Part shown: piece after piece, positions 43,491-53,700 of the stretch
How positions within the stretch are numbered: position 1 is the stretch's first letter
Layout of the letters: each line of letters starts with the position of its first letter
Assembly: GCF_037893185.1 (NCBI RefSeq)
Contig: NZ_CP140772.1
Coordinates: 2,418,001-2,482,000 of the forward strand
Source: Chitinophaga sp. 180180018-3
Lineage (GTDB): Bacteria > Bacteroidota > Bacteroidia > Chitinophagales > Chitinophagaceae
Reading direction: 5' to 3'
Length of the DNA stretch: 64,000 nt
Made by a program: the position numbers and the translations under genes
Notes under the pieces: generated by a model
The model's input: the letters and a program-made list of their open reading frames with translations, nothing else
What the model was told of the DNA's origin: nothing
Database searches by the model: none

Positions 43491-46004
43491 ATGAATAATT
43501 GGAAGAAATATAGCCTGGTCTTGATATTTAGCTCAGGTGTGAGTATCGGTAGCGGGCAAGGGCAGCGTGCCATGAATGCTGTTAGTGGCGACGTGGTGGT
43601 ACCATGGACAGCCTCATGGATTGGAGACGCCCTGGAGCAGCCCGCTACCGATTCTTTAATGTATGCCGACGATCCGGCGCCTGTATTCCGGAAAGAGTTC
43701 ACTATAAAAGGTCCGTTGAAATCTGCTACACTGTGTATCACAGCGGCAGGCTATTACAGCGCAGCCATCAACGGAAAACTGCTGGATAAGAATTACCTCG
43801 ATCCGGCGTGGACGGATTACCGGAAAAGAATTTACTATACGGATTATGATATCAGCAACCTGGTGTTAAAGGGAGATAATTACATCAACGTTACATTGGG
43901 GAATGGATTCTATAACCCGCTGCCACTGGCGTTCTGGGGCCATCTTAATATCAGGGATGCACTTCCGGTTGGCCGGCCTGTGTTTACGGCAAAGATAAAA
44001 CTGGTGTATAAAAACGGGCAAACAAGTGAGATCATCACCGACCGCTCCTGGAAATATGCTTACGGCCCTGTCAGGCGCAATAACGTTTATCTTGGGGAAG
44101 TGTATGATGCCCGCCGAGAGTTGAAGAACACTACTATGGCCGATTTTACAATGCCGGCTGTAATAAAGCAAGGGCCGGGTGGCCGGCTGCAGCCGGCTTT
44201 TTTTCCGCCCGTACAGGCTCTTGATATAAAGCATCCACTGCACATTACAGAACCGGTAAAAGGCCGGTATGTAGTGGATATGGGAGAGAACTTTGCAGGA
44301 ACCTTCCGCATCAGGTTGCATGGCCGAACAGGCGATACCGTAAGGTTTTGCTTCGGTGAACGGATATACGAAAACGGGCGGGTGAACCCAATGACAGCGG
44401 TAGCAGGACAGATAAAGAAGAAAGGGATTGGTGGCCCGGGCGCACCGGCACTGGCGGCACAGGAAGGAATGTATATTTTTGGAAAGGATACCATAGCTGA
44501 ATATACTCCCTCGTTTTCGTTTGCCGTTTACCGTTATATGGAGATAACAGGGCTGCGGGAGGCGCCTGATAAGCATAACATACAGGGGATTGCCCTAAGT
44601 ACCAATGTACTCAACGGCAACAATTTTGCTACCTCTGGCGATTTGATTAATTCCATTCAGCAGATGATCCGGCGCACATTCCTGAGTAATCTGATGAGTG
44701 TACAATCCGATTGCCCCGGTCGTGAAAAATTCCCTTATGGTGGCGATCTGCAGGCTACTGATGAAGCATTTATCTGCAACTTCAATATGCAGGCATTCTA
44801 CCGTAAGGTGCTCTACGATTGGGTAGACGCTACATCCGATTCAGTATTTATTGATTCCGCGCCTTATGTGGGGCTCAAATATTGCGGCCTGAATTTCGAA
44901 GCGGCTATATTTGATCTGCAGCAGAACCTTTACCAGTACTATGGAGATACCGCTATCATTCGTAAGCTGTATAACTTCGACCTGCAATGGATGGAGAAGG
45001 CAAACCGCCTGCATCCTTCCGGCATCGTTGATAAAGGACTGGCCGATCATGAGGCACTGGTGAATGTGCCGGTGCAGCTGCTGGGTACCTGTGCTTATCT
45101 GAAAGTAGCAGGGATCATGAAAGGCTTTTCGGCAATGATGCACGACCCGGCAAATGAACAGCGGTTTGCTGCCCTGGAAGAGAAGATAAGAAAGGGTTTG
45201 GGAGACATGTACTGGAACGGAAATGCAGGCAGGCAAACCATAGAGGAGCAGTCGCGGGAAGCATCTATGACCTATATCAGGAGCCTGCCGGAGGAAGAAC
45301 GAAAAAAGGCCACGGAAGAATTGCTGAAAGCGGGAAATGTATTTAATAAGCAGACGTTTTATGCGCTGTTACTGTCGGCAGGAGTGATCCCCGAAAAGGA
45401 GCAGCCCGCCGCAATAGATTCGCTGCTCAGGGCCCTGGAGGATGCGCCATCCGGCCATTTTACCACAGGCATCTTCGGAACAAAATGTATCCTGGAGGTA
45501 TTATCGCAACACGGTTATGCCGATCGGGTATTCGATATTGTGAATAGTACCGCATTTCCCGGCTGGGGCTTTATGATCAGCAGGGGAGCTACCACTCAAT
45601 GGGAAACCTGGAAAGAAAGCGATAATATTTACTCCAACTGTCATCCTATGTTTGGCTCCGTTTCGGCCTGGTTTTATCGCTGGCTGGCGGGGATACGGCC
45701 ACTGTCGCCAGGGTTCCGGAAATTCATCATCAACCCGGCATTACCGGAGCATCTTTCTTCTATGAAATGTAGTTATCAGTCGCCTTATGGAATAATAAAT
45801 GTGAGCTGGCACAAACAGCATGAAGGATTTGTTTTCAACGTAACAATACCAAAGGAATGTGTGGCTACATTGCGCCTGCCCGTAAAAGGACGCAGGATCA
45901 GAGTGGCAAGGGGCAACAGCAATGCTTTCTATACACCCGCTGTAAACAACAATGACAATTCATTTGATCTTACTACCGGACAATATTTAATCGTGGCAGA
46001 GTAA
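43491..46004 (+). CDS. GH78-like alpha-L-rhamnosidase
   Basis: This 837-residue exported enzyme should release alpha-L-rhamnose from oligosaccharides. Seen: signal peptide (about 1-24); N-terminal beta-sandwich domains with PVFRKEFTIKG, CITAAGYYSAAINGKLLDKN and YVVDMGENFAGTFRIRLHG, typical of Bac_rhamnosid N-terminal modules; the (alpha/alpha)6 barrel with QSDCPGREKFPYGGDLQATD, in which E412 aligns with the proposed catalytic acid region of GH78; and GATTQWETWKESDN near the end of the catalytic part. The length fits the family. The context (SusC/SusD, two lipoproteins and an esterase) suggests a rhamnose-containing plant or microbial glycan. Confidence 0.9.
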   Translation: MNNWKKYSLVLIFSSGVSIGSGQGQRAMNAVSGDVVVPWTASWIGDALEQPATDSLMYADDPAPVFRKEFTIKGPLKSATLCITAAGYYSAAINGKLLDKNYLDPAWTDYRKRIYYTDYDISNLVLKGDNYINVTLGNGFYNPLPLAFWGHLNIRDALPVGRPVFTAKIKLVYKNGQTSEIITDRSWKYAYGPVRRNNVYLGEVYDARRELKNTTMADFTMPAVIKQGPGGRLQPAFFPPVQALDIKHPLHITEPVKGRYVVDMGENFAGTFRIRLHGRTGDTVRFCFGERIYENGRVNPMTAVAGQIKKKGIGGPGAPALAAQEGMYIFGKDTIAEYTPSFSFAVYRYMEITGLREAPDKHNIQGIALSTNVLNGNNFATSGDLINSIQQMIRRTFLSNLMSVQSDCPGREKFPYGGDLQATDEAFICNFNMQAFYRKVLYDWVDATSDSVFIDSAPYVGLKYCGLNFEAAIFDLQQNLYQYYGDTAIIRKLYNFDLQWMEKANRLHPSGIVDKGLADHEALVNVPVQLLGTCAYLKVAGIMKGFSAMMHDPANEQRFAALEEKIRKGLGDMYWNGNAGRQTIEEQSREASMTYIRSLPEEERKKATEELLKAGNVFNKQTFYALLLSAGVIPEKEQPAAIDSLLRALEDAPSGHFTTGIFGTKCILEVLSQHGYADRVFDIVNSTAFPGWGFMISRGATTQWETWKESDNIYSNCHPMFGSVSAWFYRWLAGIRPLSPGFRKFIINPALPEHLSSMKCSYQSPYGIINVSWHKQHEGFVFNVTIPKECVATLRLPVKGRRIRVARGNSNAFYTPAVNNNDNSFDLTTGQYLIVAE

Positions 46005-46123
46005 ATACGCTGCTATCGGAATAAAAAGAACATAAAGCTATGTATTGTTATTGTTTGCTGCTATCTTGTATACAAAGGATATTTCCTGTTATCAGCCAAT
46101 CAGTACTATAACCCTGAACAGAT

Positions 46124-47326
46124 ATGCACCAATATAATATTAAAAACATCGGACTGCTTATATTGTTATTGATCTCTACTATCAATACCGGCGCGCAGCT
46201 ACGGCTGAACGGAACGATATGGGATGCAAAGGAACTGTATGATGTACCGCGGTACACGGCAACGGCCATTGACTCAGCAAAGGAAATTGTTTTTGAGAGT
46301 GCTATGTACAAAGGGCAGAAAAAGAAAGTATTCGCCTACTATGCTACACCGGGTATCCTGCACGGTAATCCGGCAGAGGATAAAAACCTGCCAGCGGTGG
46401 TATTGGTACATGGCGGTGGTGGCAAAGCTTTCAGGGAGTGGGCCGTTAAATGGGCAGAGAAGGGCTATGCCGCTATTGCTATGGATCTGCGCGGCAATGG
46501 AGCTGATCGTAAACAGCTCCCCGGTGGGTTTGAAGAAATTAACGGTGTAACACCCGTGTACGATATGAGCCCGCCGCTAACGGAACAGTATTTATACCAG
46601 GCGGTGGCGGATGTCATCCTCTCACATAACCTGCTGCTGAGCTTTCCGGAGGTCGATAAGAACCGCACTGCCCTTACAGGAATCAGTTGGGGAGGCGTTA
46701 TCTCCTGCATTGCTGCCGGGCTGGATAATCGTTATAAAGCCGTTGTACCCGTGTATGGGTGCGGTTTTTTGGAATGGAGCGGGTTTATTGGTGTCGGCAT
46801 ACGACAACTACCACAAGAGGGAAAACAACGATGGATAAACCAGTATGATCCGCTGAACTATATTGCCGGCGCAAACATGCCAATGTTGTTTATCAATGGT
46901 ACTAACGATCGTGCATTCTACCTTTCCAGCTATATAAAAACTTATCAGCTTGTCAGAAAAGGAAACATCAGTGTAAAAGTAAGAATGGAACATAGTCATA
47001 AAGATGGATGGAATAATGATGAGATATATGCTTTTGTTGATAGTTATCTGAAGGGCGCGCGCCCCTTTCCATTTATTTCGCATGTCAGCAAAGGAAAAAA
47101 GGCTGTTAACGCACGTATTGGCAATAATTACAACATCGATAAGGGGTACCTTCATTATACCACAGATACAACGGTTGTAGAGGATAAAAGGCAATGGCTG
47201 TCTATGCCTGCCCGCATCAATGGGAATCGCATACAAGCTCCGCTGCCTCCCGCGAATGCTGTATTATGGTATATCCAGGTAGAAAATAAAGAAGGTGTAC
47301 TGGCTTCCTCCTGTCCGCGGCAGTAA
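46124..47326 (+). CDS. Exported alpha/beta hydrolase, acetyl-xylan-esterase/dienelactone-hydrolase-like
   Basis: This 400-residue protein has a signal peptide ending near NTGAQ and an alpha/beta-hydrolase domain: an oxyanion strand VVLVHGGGGKAFREW, the nucleophile elbow GISWGG with Ser188, an Asp in NGTNDRAF and a His in EHSHKDGWN. A C-terminal beta segment follows (about 310-400). In polysaccharide loci such proteins remove acetyl or methyl groups from the glycan. It is 119 bp after GH78, the last gene of the locus. The exact ester is not readable from the sequence. Confidence 0.85.
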   Translation: MHQYNIKNIGLLILLLISTINTGAQLRLNGTIWDAKELYDVPRYTATAIDSAKEIVFESAMYKGQKKKVFAYYATPGILHGNPAEDKNLPAVVLVHGGGGKAFREWAVKWAEKGYAAIAMDLRGNGADRKQLPGGFEEINGVTPVYDMSPPLTEQYLYQAVADVILSHNLLLSFPEVDKNRTALTGISWGGVISCIAAGLDNRYKAVVPVYGCGFLEWSGFIGVGIRQLPQEGKQRWINQYDPLNYIAGANMPMLFINGTNDRAFYLSSYIKTYQLVRKGNISVKVRMEHSHKDGWNNDEIYAFVDSYLKGARPFPFISHVSKGKKAVNARIGNNYNIDKGYLHYTTDTTVVEDKRQWLSMPARINGNRIQAPLPPANAVLWYIQVENKEGVLASSCPRQ

Positions 47327-47345
47327 CCCTGATCAGGCCCGCGTA

Positions 47346-47377
47346 TTTGATTAAGCGCCCGGTTAATCTTATCTTTG
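47346..47377 (+). promoter_or_regulatory. Promoter of the unknown gene at 47407
   Basis: TTTG (47346-47349), a 20-bp spacer and TATCTTTG (47370-47377) match the Bacteroidota consensus. It places the transcription start near 47384, so the ATG at 47407 is the translation start and an earlier TTG at 47347 cannot be. Confidence 0.65.
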
Positions 47378-47406
47378 CGCCTTGCAAATCCGTTAACCTG
47401 ATATTG

Positions 47407-47805
47407 ATGAAGCAGCAATTTGAATTTTCAAAACTGAAGCAAGAAACCATATCATCTAAAGTTCACCCGGATCGCCTGTTTTTTGCGATGCTGGATCTTT
47501 GCGACGACAGGTACCTGAGATCCGTGATGCGTTATCCCGATGAATTCTTTTGGGCAATTCCCGACGGTATTTATTGTATAGCTCAGCAGAAGCTGGCTGT
47601 TAAAGGTGGCAGAAGAACTTTTGCCGGAGAAATGGTATATGCTACAAAAGAGAATCTGGCCGATTTTGTAAAAGAAGCGCTGGAGGATGACGAACTCAGT
47701 GATTTATTAATAGCGCTCAGATTTGATACGGCACCTCCGTTTGTAGGGTATATTAGCGGGGGAGGTTATTGCCATTTGTATGTGAATGTTGACCTGCCCC
47801 GGTAG
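47407..47805 (+). CDS. Conserved hypothetical protein
   Basis: This 132-residue protein has no signal peptide. It begins MKQQFEFSKLKQETIS and continues with RLFFAMLDLCDDRYLRSVMR, AIPDGIYCIAQQKLAVKGG and a Gly/Tyr-rich end GGGYCHLYVNVDLPR. I do not recognise the family. It has its own consensus promoter and is separated from the esterase gene by 80 bp, so it is probably not part of the polysaccharide locus. It could be an immunity or stress protein, but there is no evidence for either. Confidence 0.65.
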   Translation: MKQQFEFSKLKQETISSKVHPDRLFFAMLDLCDDRYLRSVMRYPDEFFWAIPDGIYCIAQQKLAVKGGRRTFAGEMVYATKENLADFVKEALEDDELSDLLIALRFDTAPPFVGYISGGGYCHLYVNVDLPR

Positions 47806-48075
47806 TTATATTCTGCCAATCGTCCCCACGCTACAACCAATCCACCAAATCTCCCGACCGATGGTCCGATTTTGTCGTTAAACGGTCGTTATGGTTGTCT
47901 TCAACCAGCCTTAACCGTTGAGAACGCGGGAGGCCTTGCCCATGGCTGATTTTAGTTTCTTCATTTTCCCATTTTCTTCCCCAATGACCGTCTGACAGAA
48001 ACCCCACCATCGCTTTAATAATCTTCTTATATTTATATCTTTAGGATTCAAACTGTCGTCAAAAGAGTAGTTGAG

Positions 48076-49464
48076 ATGGTAAATTATGCGAATCATTTAA
48101 CGAAGACAAAAAGAAGACGAGTAACCCATAAATTCCATATGTTGGGCGCCCTTCTTTTCATTTTCTTTTCCATCGCTACTCAAACAGTCTGCGGCCAGCG
48201 CGCAGGAGATAGCTCCGCTTCCTTGTCGCTCCGGCAATGTATCGACTACGCCCTGCAACATCAGCCTGCCTTACAGCAATCGTTGATAAGAACAAACATC
48301 GTTAAAGCTTCCAATGCTATCAGCCTGTCGGGATGGTACCCGCAGGTAGGCGTTACCGCTAACCTAAATCACTATCTGCAACGCCCGACTACGCTCTCCA
48401 ACATAAACGGCGTGGAAACGCCCATTAAAACAAGTGTTATCAATACTTCCACTCCGGGTGTAGGAGTAACCCAGGCTATTTTTACGCCCAGCCTGGTGTA
48501 TGCAGCCAAAGCAGCGCCGCTCAACCTGAAAGCGGCCGAGCAGGGGATCGATAGCACGAAGATTGAACTGGTAGCCAATATCAGTAAATCGTTTTATAGC
48601 CTGCTGCTTACCCTGCAGCAGATCGATGTGCTGAAAGAAGATACGGCGCGGCTGGGAGAAAGTATGCGCACCGCCTATCACCAGTATGTAGGTGGTATTG
48701 TGGATGAGACTGATTACGAGCAGGCCACTATTACGCTCAATACCTCCATGGTACAGCTGAAGCAGGCCAGCGAAAGCATCTGGCCTCAATACGCTGTGTT
48801 GAAGCAACTGATGGGCTATCCGTCGGCACAACAATTCAATGTCAGCTACGATAGTACGGAGATGGTGAAGAATATTGAAATTGATACAACCGAACAACTG
48901 CAATACGAAAAACGGATAGAGCTGAAGCAACTCACGGTACAAAAGGATCTGCAGCATAGGCTCACAGATTATTATAAGAAGTATTCCTTTCTTCCTACAT
49001 TATCCGCCTTCTATAATTATAACGGCGCTTTTCAGAACAACGATTTCGCTAAGCTGTATAACACCGCCTATCCGAATTCAATGATCGGGCTAACTTTAAG
49101 TTTGCCGGTCTTTACAGGCCTGGCCCGCATTCATAACCTGCGCCGTTCCTCACTCCAGGAACAAATGCTCAGCTGGAGTGAAGTAAGTCTGAAATCGGTT
49201 ATCTATTCAGAATACGCTACTGCTTTGTCGAACTACAGAAGTAATATATACAACATGCGCCAGATGAAAGACAACGTGGACCTGGCTAAACGCGTATATT
49301 TTGTAGTAGACCTGCAATACAAACAGGGAATTGTTCCGTACCTGAATGTTATTACAGCGGAGACAAATCTCAGAACATCAGCGCTCACTTATCTGAATGC
49401 CCTGTTCCAGGTACTTTCCAGCAAGATCGACTGGCAAAAGGCCATGGGAGAGATTCCGTATTAA
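48076..49464 (+). CDS. TolC-like outer-membrane efflux channel
   Basis: This 462-residue protein has an N-terminal leader (about 1-38, hydrophobic core LGALLFIFFSIATQ) and the long alternating helices of outer-membrane efflux factors: SLRQCIDYALQHQPALQQSL, LVANISKSFYSLLLTLQQID, TAYHQYVGGIVDETDYEQA, NLAKRVYFV-type segments near the end and PYLNVITAETNLRTSALTYLN. It is the exit duct of the tripartite pump whose adaptor and inner-membrane pumps follow. An internal ATG at 48139 would shorten the basic N-region. The next start is 31 bp after its stop. Confidence 0.92.
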   Translation: MVNYANHLTKTKRRRVTHKFHMLGALLFIFFSIATQTVCGQRAGDSSASLSLRQCIDYALQHQPALQQSLIRTNIVKASNAISLSGWYPQVGVTANLNHYLQRPTTLSNINGVETPIKTSVINTSTPGVGVTQAIFTPSLVYAAKAAPLNLKAAEQGIDSTKIELVANISKSFYSLLLTLQQIDVLKEDTARLGESMRTAYHQYVGGIVDETDYEQATITLNTSMVQLKQASESIWPQYAVLKQLMGYPSAQQFNVSYDSTEMVKNIEIDTTEQLQYEKRIELKQLTVQKDLQHRLTDYYKKYSFLPTLSAFYNYNGAFQNNDFAKLYNTAYPNSMIGLTLSLPVFTGLARIHNLRRSSLQEQMLSWSEVSLKSVIYSEYATALSNYRSNIYNMRQMKDNVDLAKRVYFVVDLQYKQGIVPYLNVITAETNLRTSALTYLNALFQVLSSKIDWQKAMGEIPY

Positions 49465-49495
49465 AACTATTTCAGCAAAAAGTAAAACCTGCTCT

Positions 49496-50704
49496 ATGGG
49501 TAGAGTAATATCAAGTATCGCTTTTTTCAGCTGCATGGCGCTGTTCTCGTGCCAGCAAAAACCGCCTGCTGCACTGCCTCCCACGCCGGTGAATTTATAT
49601 ACCGTAGAAAGCAGGCAGGTACAGTATTACGATAAATATCCCTCTACTACACAGGCGTTAAACCAGGTGAATATCGTACCCACCAACGTTCAGGGCTATG
49701 TTACAGGAATCTTTGCTGCCGATGGAAGCCAGGTGCATAAAGGACAATTGCTGTATGAAATCGATAAAAGAATTTATCAGTCGGCCTACGATCAGGCACA
49801 GGCCAATCTGAAAGTGGCGGAAGCCAATGAAGTACAACAGCAGCAGGATGCAGACCGCTATGTATATCTCAATAAATACAATGCCGTTGCCAAACAGGCA
49901 TACGATCATGCGGTCATTGCGCTGGAAACCGCTAAAAGCCAGACGAAAGCCGCGCAACAGGCACTGAAAACAGCACAAACGAATCTGAACTTTGCCAGTA
50001 TCTATGCACCGTTCGATGGTACTATTGGTATCAGCGCGGTAAGGCTGGGGAACGTAGTGGTAGGAGGACAAACGATCTTAAACACCATCTCTACCAACGA
50101 CCCGATGGCAGTTGATTTCCTGGTCAATGAAAAACAGCTGCTTGTTTTTGAGCGGTTTAAGAACGATGGTAAGTCCATGCCCGATTCTTTATTTACCATG
50201 CAATTGCCGGATAACTCACTCTATCCTTACCCCGGAAAGATCTCCGTGATCGATCGTGCAGTAGACCCGCAAACCGGTACGATCCGGGTAAGGCTCATTT
50301 TTCCCAACAAACAGAACCTGTTGAAAGTAGGTATGAGCTGCGTGGTGCGGGTACGCAACCAGGAAACCACCCCGCAGATAGTGGTGCCGGGCAAAGCCGT
50401 GGTGGAGCAGATGGGCGAGTATTTCGTGTATGTGGCGAAAGATACCGTGCTACAGCAAAAGGAAAATACAGAGAAAAGTAGTCCTGATAAGGATGCGGAC
50501 AATAAAACGCCCCGGCTGCACGCCATCCAGAAGAAAGTAAAACTGGGCCAGACCATCGGCGCCAACGTGATTGTATTGTCCGGTGTGAGTGATGGAGAAC
50601 ACATCATCGTCGATGGTATACAATCTATTCATGATGGTTCGCTTATTTCATTGGGAAGTAAAAAAACTAAAGCAGGGAACGATAGTACTCAACAAGGTAA
50701 ATAG
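49496..50704 (+). CDS. RND efflux periplasmic adaptor lipoprotein (HlyD/AcrA-like)
   Basis: This 402-residue periplasmic lipoprotein (lipobox LFSC, Cys19) links the TolC-like duct to the RND pumps. Seen: a lipoyl/barrel-sandwich half (QVNIVPTNVQGYVTGIFAADG and GQLLYEIDKRIYQ), a coiled-coil helical hairpin (about 90-160, AYDQAQANLKVAEANEVQQQ), the second lipoyl half (LNFASIYAPFDGTIGISAV), and a beta-barrel plus membrane-proximal domain (FLVNEKQLLVFERF, NLLKVGMSCVVRV). The open frame extends back to 49397 inside the TolC gene, but the ATG at 49496 begins the lipoprotein signal. RND pump 1 starts 20 bp downstream. Confidence 0.93.
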   Translation: MGRVISSIAFFSCMALFSCQQKPPAALPPTPVNLYTVESRQVQYYDKYPSTTQALNQVNIVPTNVQGYVTGIFAADGSQVHKGQLLYEIDKRIYQSAYDQAQANLKVAEANEVQQQQDADRYVYLNKYNAVAKQAYDHAVIALETAKSQTKAAQQALKTAQTNLNFASIYAPFDGTIGISAVRLGNVVVGGQTILNTISTNDPMAVDFLVNEKQLLVFERFKNDGKSMPDSLFTMQLPDNSLYPYPGKISVIDRAVDPQTGTIRVRLIFPNKQNLLKVGMSCVVRVRNQETTPQIVVPGKAVVEQMGEYFVYVAKDTVLQQKENTEKSSPDKDADNKTPRLHAIQKKVKLGQTIGANVIVLSGVSDGEHIIVDGIQSIHDGSLISLGSKKTKAGNDSTQQGK

Positions 50705-50724
50705 CTTAAAGACGCAGGCAGCTC

Positions 50725-53700
50725 ATGATTGCAAATACATTTATCAAAAGACCGGTAACAGCCATTGTCGTATCAATTGTATTGGTACTGACAGGAAGCG
50801 TTTGCATTCTCAATCTGCCTGTTGATCAGTATCCCGACATCACGCCTCCTGTAGTGCAAATTAACGGACAGTTTATTGGCGCCGATGCACAAACGGTGGA
50901 GCAAACAGTAGCCACGCCAATAGAAAGCCAGGTGAATGGTACACCCGGCATGGAATACATGCAAAGCAACAGTACCAATAACGGTGGGATGCAGGCCACT
51001 GTAACTTATGGCGTTGGAACTGATATCGATATTGCCACGCTGGATGTACAGAACCGTGTAAGCATTGCTACACCACTGGTGCCGGGCGCTGCTACCAGGT
51101 TAGGACTAACCGTAAGAGCAGTGAATCCGAGCATGCTGATGATGGTGGCCATCTACTCACCTAAAGGCACACACGATATTACGTTCCTCGACAACTACAC
51201 CAATATCTTCATTCAGGATGCCCTCCTGCGTGTACCCGGTGTAGGTACCATCAATAGCTTTGCAGATAACTTCAGTATGCGGGTATGGATGAATCCTGAA
51301 AAAATGGCTTCCTACAGTATTACTCCGCAGGATATCATCAGTGCTTTGAATGCCCAGAACGTTCAGGTAGCCGCAGGTTCTGCAGGGGTGCCGCCGCAAT
51401 CCAAAGCGCAAACTTTTGAACTGGGTATACTCGTAAATGGAAGACTGAGCAAAGTATCTGAATTCGAAAATATCATCATAAAAACCATTCCGTCAACAGG
51501 GGCGCTGGTATACCTGAAAGATGTGGCAAGGGTTGAGTTGGGGAAATTCAGCTTTTCCAGCAATTCCTTTGTCGACGGGCATCGCGCTTCCTACCTGCGC
51601 ATTTATCAGGCCCCCGGTAGCAATGCCCTGAAAACGGCAGATGGTATTTATAAGGAGCTGGAGCAATTGAAACAATTTTTCCCCTCTGATGTGGAGTATA
51701 AGGTACCTTTTGAGTCCGTTACGGTGGTAAAGGTTTCGATGAGCGATGTGGTGGTGACTTTGTTAATGACCCTCGCACTGGTAGCGGTGGTGGTATTTGT
51801 ATTTCTGCAAAATTTCCGTTCTACACTTATTCCCGTATTGGCCATCCCGGTGTCTATTTTCGGCACGTTCTGCTTTTTTATACCATTAGGCTTTACGATC
51901 AACACGCTCACGATGTTCGGTTTTGTATTGGCCATTGGTATTGTGGTAGATGATGCGATCATTGTGGTAGAAGCCGTACAGCATTATATGGACGAGAAGG
52001 GGATGTCGCCCAAAGAAGCCACTTATTATGCCATGAGAGACATTTCCGCACCGGTAGTGGCCATCGCGCTCATACTGGCGGCTGTGTTTGTACCGGTAGG
52101 GTTCATTCCCGGCATTGTAGGGCGATTGTATCAGCAATTTGCGATCACGATTGCCATTTCAGTGATTATCTCTGCATTTGTAGCGTTGTCGCTCACGCCT
52201 GCTCTTTGTACCCTGTTGTTGAAACCTACGGATCCTGATAAGAAAGAAAAAGGACTGAGTAAATTGTTTGCCAGGTTCAATGCCTGGTTCGATCGGGTTA
52301 CGCAAAGTTATGTAAGAGGAGTGGATAAGAGTATCAAAGGCAGAACGCTTATTGTTATACTATTGGTACTGATATGTGTTACAGCGGGATATTTATTTAT
52401 GAAGAAGCCATCCGGCTTTATTCCATCGGAAGATGATGGTAACCTGTACGTGACTTTCCAGCTGCCGCCGGCTTCTTCCACTGCACGTTCGGTACAGGTG
52501 ATGAACAAGCTGATGAAGGTAGTCACTGAAACGCCCGGGGTAGGGCATTATGCTGCTTTGTCGGGCCTGAACGTGATCAACAACGCATCCAATTCCAACT
52601 GCGGCACTATTTATCTGCAGCTGAATCCCTGGGACGCACGTACGAAGAAAAGTGAGCAGGTGCCCGGCATCATAACGGAGCTGCGTAAACGAATTGCTGA
52701 TGCAGGCATCAATGATGCGAATGTGGAAGTCGTACAGCCGTCGCCGTTACCCGGCGTTGGCGCCACGGTTGGGTTTAGTTTTCAGATCGAACAACGCAGC
52801 ACTAACGACGACCTGCATGCTTTTGAAAATGTAGTGAAGAAATTTGTGGCAGAAGCCAACAAGAACCCGGCGATAACAGGCGCATACAGCTTTTTCAATG
52901 CACATACACCAGGCTTCAGTTTGAACGTGGATCGTGAAAAATGTGAGAAACTGGGCGTTGACGTAGGAGATGTATTTACCACTATACAAGCCTTCATGGG
53001 TAGTATGTACATCAACGACTTTACTACCTATAACCGTACTTTCCACGTGGTAGTACAGGCGGATACCGCTTTCCGCAACCTGATATCTGATGTCAATAAA
53101 TATTATGTCCGTAACTCAGCCGGGCAGATGTTACCACTTGGAACGCTGGTGAGTTATCAGCCGATGGAAACATCGCCGCTTATTTCTCATTTCAATATTT
53201 TCCGCTCGGCGGAAATCGACGGTACTTCCGCCGTAGGATACAGCACCACGCAAACGATAGAAGCATTGAAAGACGTAGCCGCCAAAGTGCTGCCACAAGG
53301 CTATGCATATGAGTTTTCCGGGCTTAGTCATGAAGAAATCAAGGCTGGCTCTACTACTATTTACATTTTCATTTTTTCCATCACTTTCGTATTCCTCTTC
53401 CTGTCGGCGTTATACGAAAGCTGGTCCGTACCTTTTTCAGTGTTGTTCGCTGTGCCAGTGGGTGTTTTCGGCGCTATACTTACGTTGTTCTTTGTGCCGA
53501 GCCTTACCAACAACGTTTATGCCCAGATCGGGATGATTACGCTGATAGGGCTGGCTGCGAAGAACGCTATTTTAATCGTGGAATTTGCCAAAGTGCGTGT
53601 CGACAGGGGAGAAGACCTGATCCAGTCCACGCTGGAGGCGGTAGGGCTGCGTCTCCGTCCGATTATCATGACTTCCATGGCTTTCATCCTGGGGGTATTG

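Noticed and set aside
47911..48096. 61-codon minus-strand frame before the TolC gene, and a weak palindrome at 47881-47919
   Set aside because: The frame is lysine-rich without family features, and the palindrome (AACGG...CCGTT around GGTTG-TCTT-CAACC) is broken by long internal loops.
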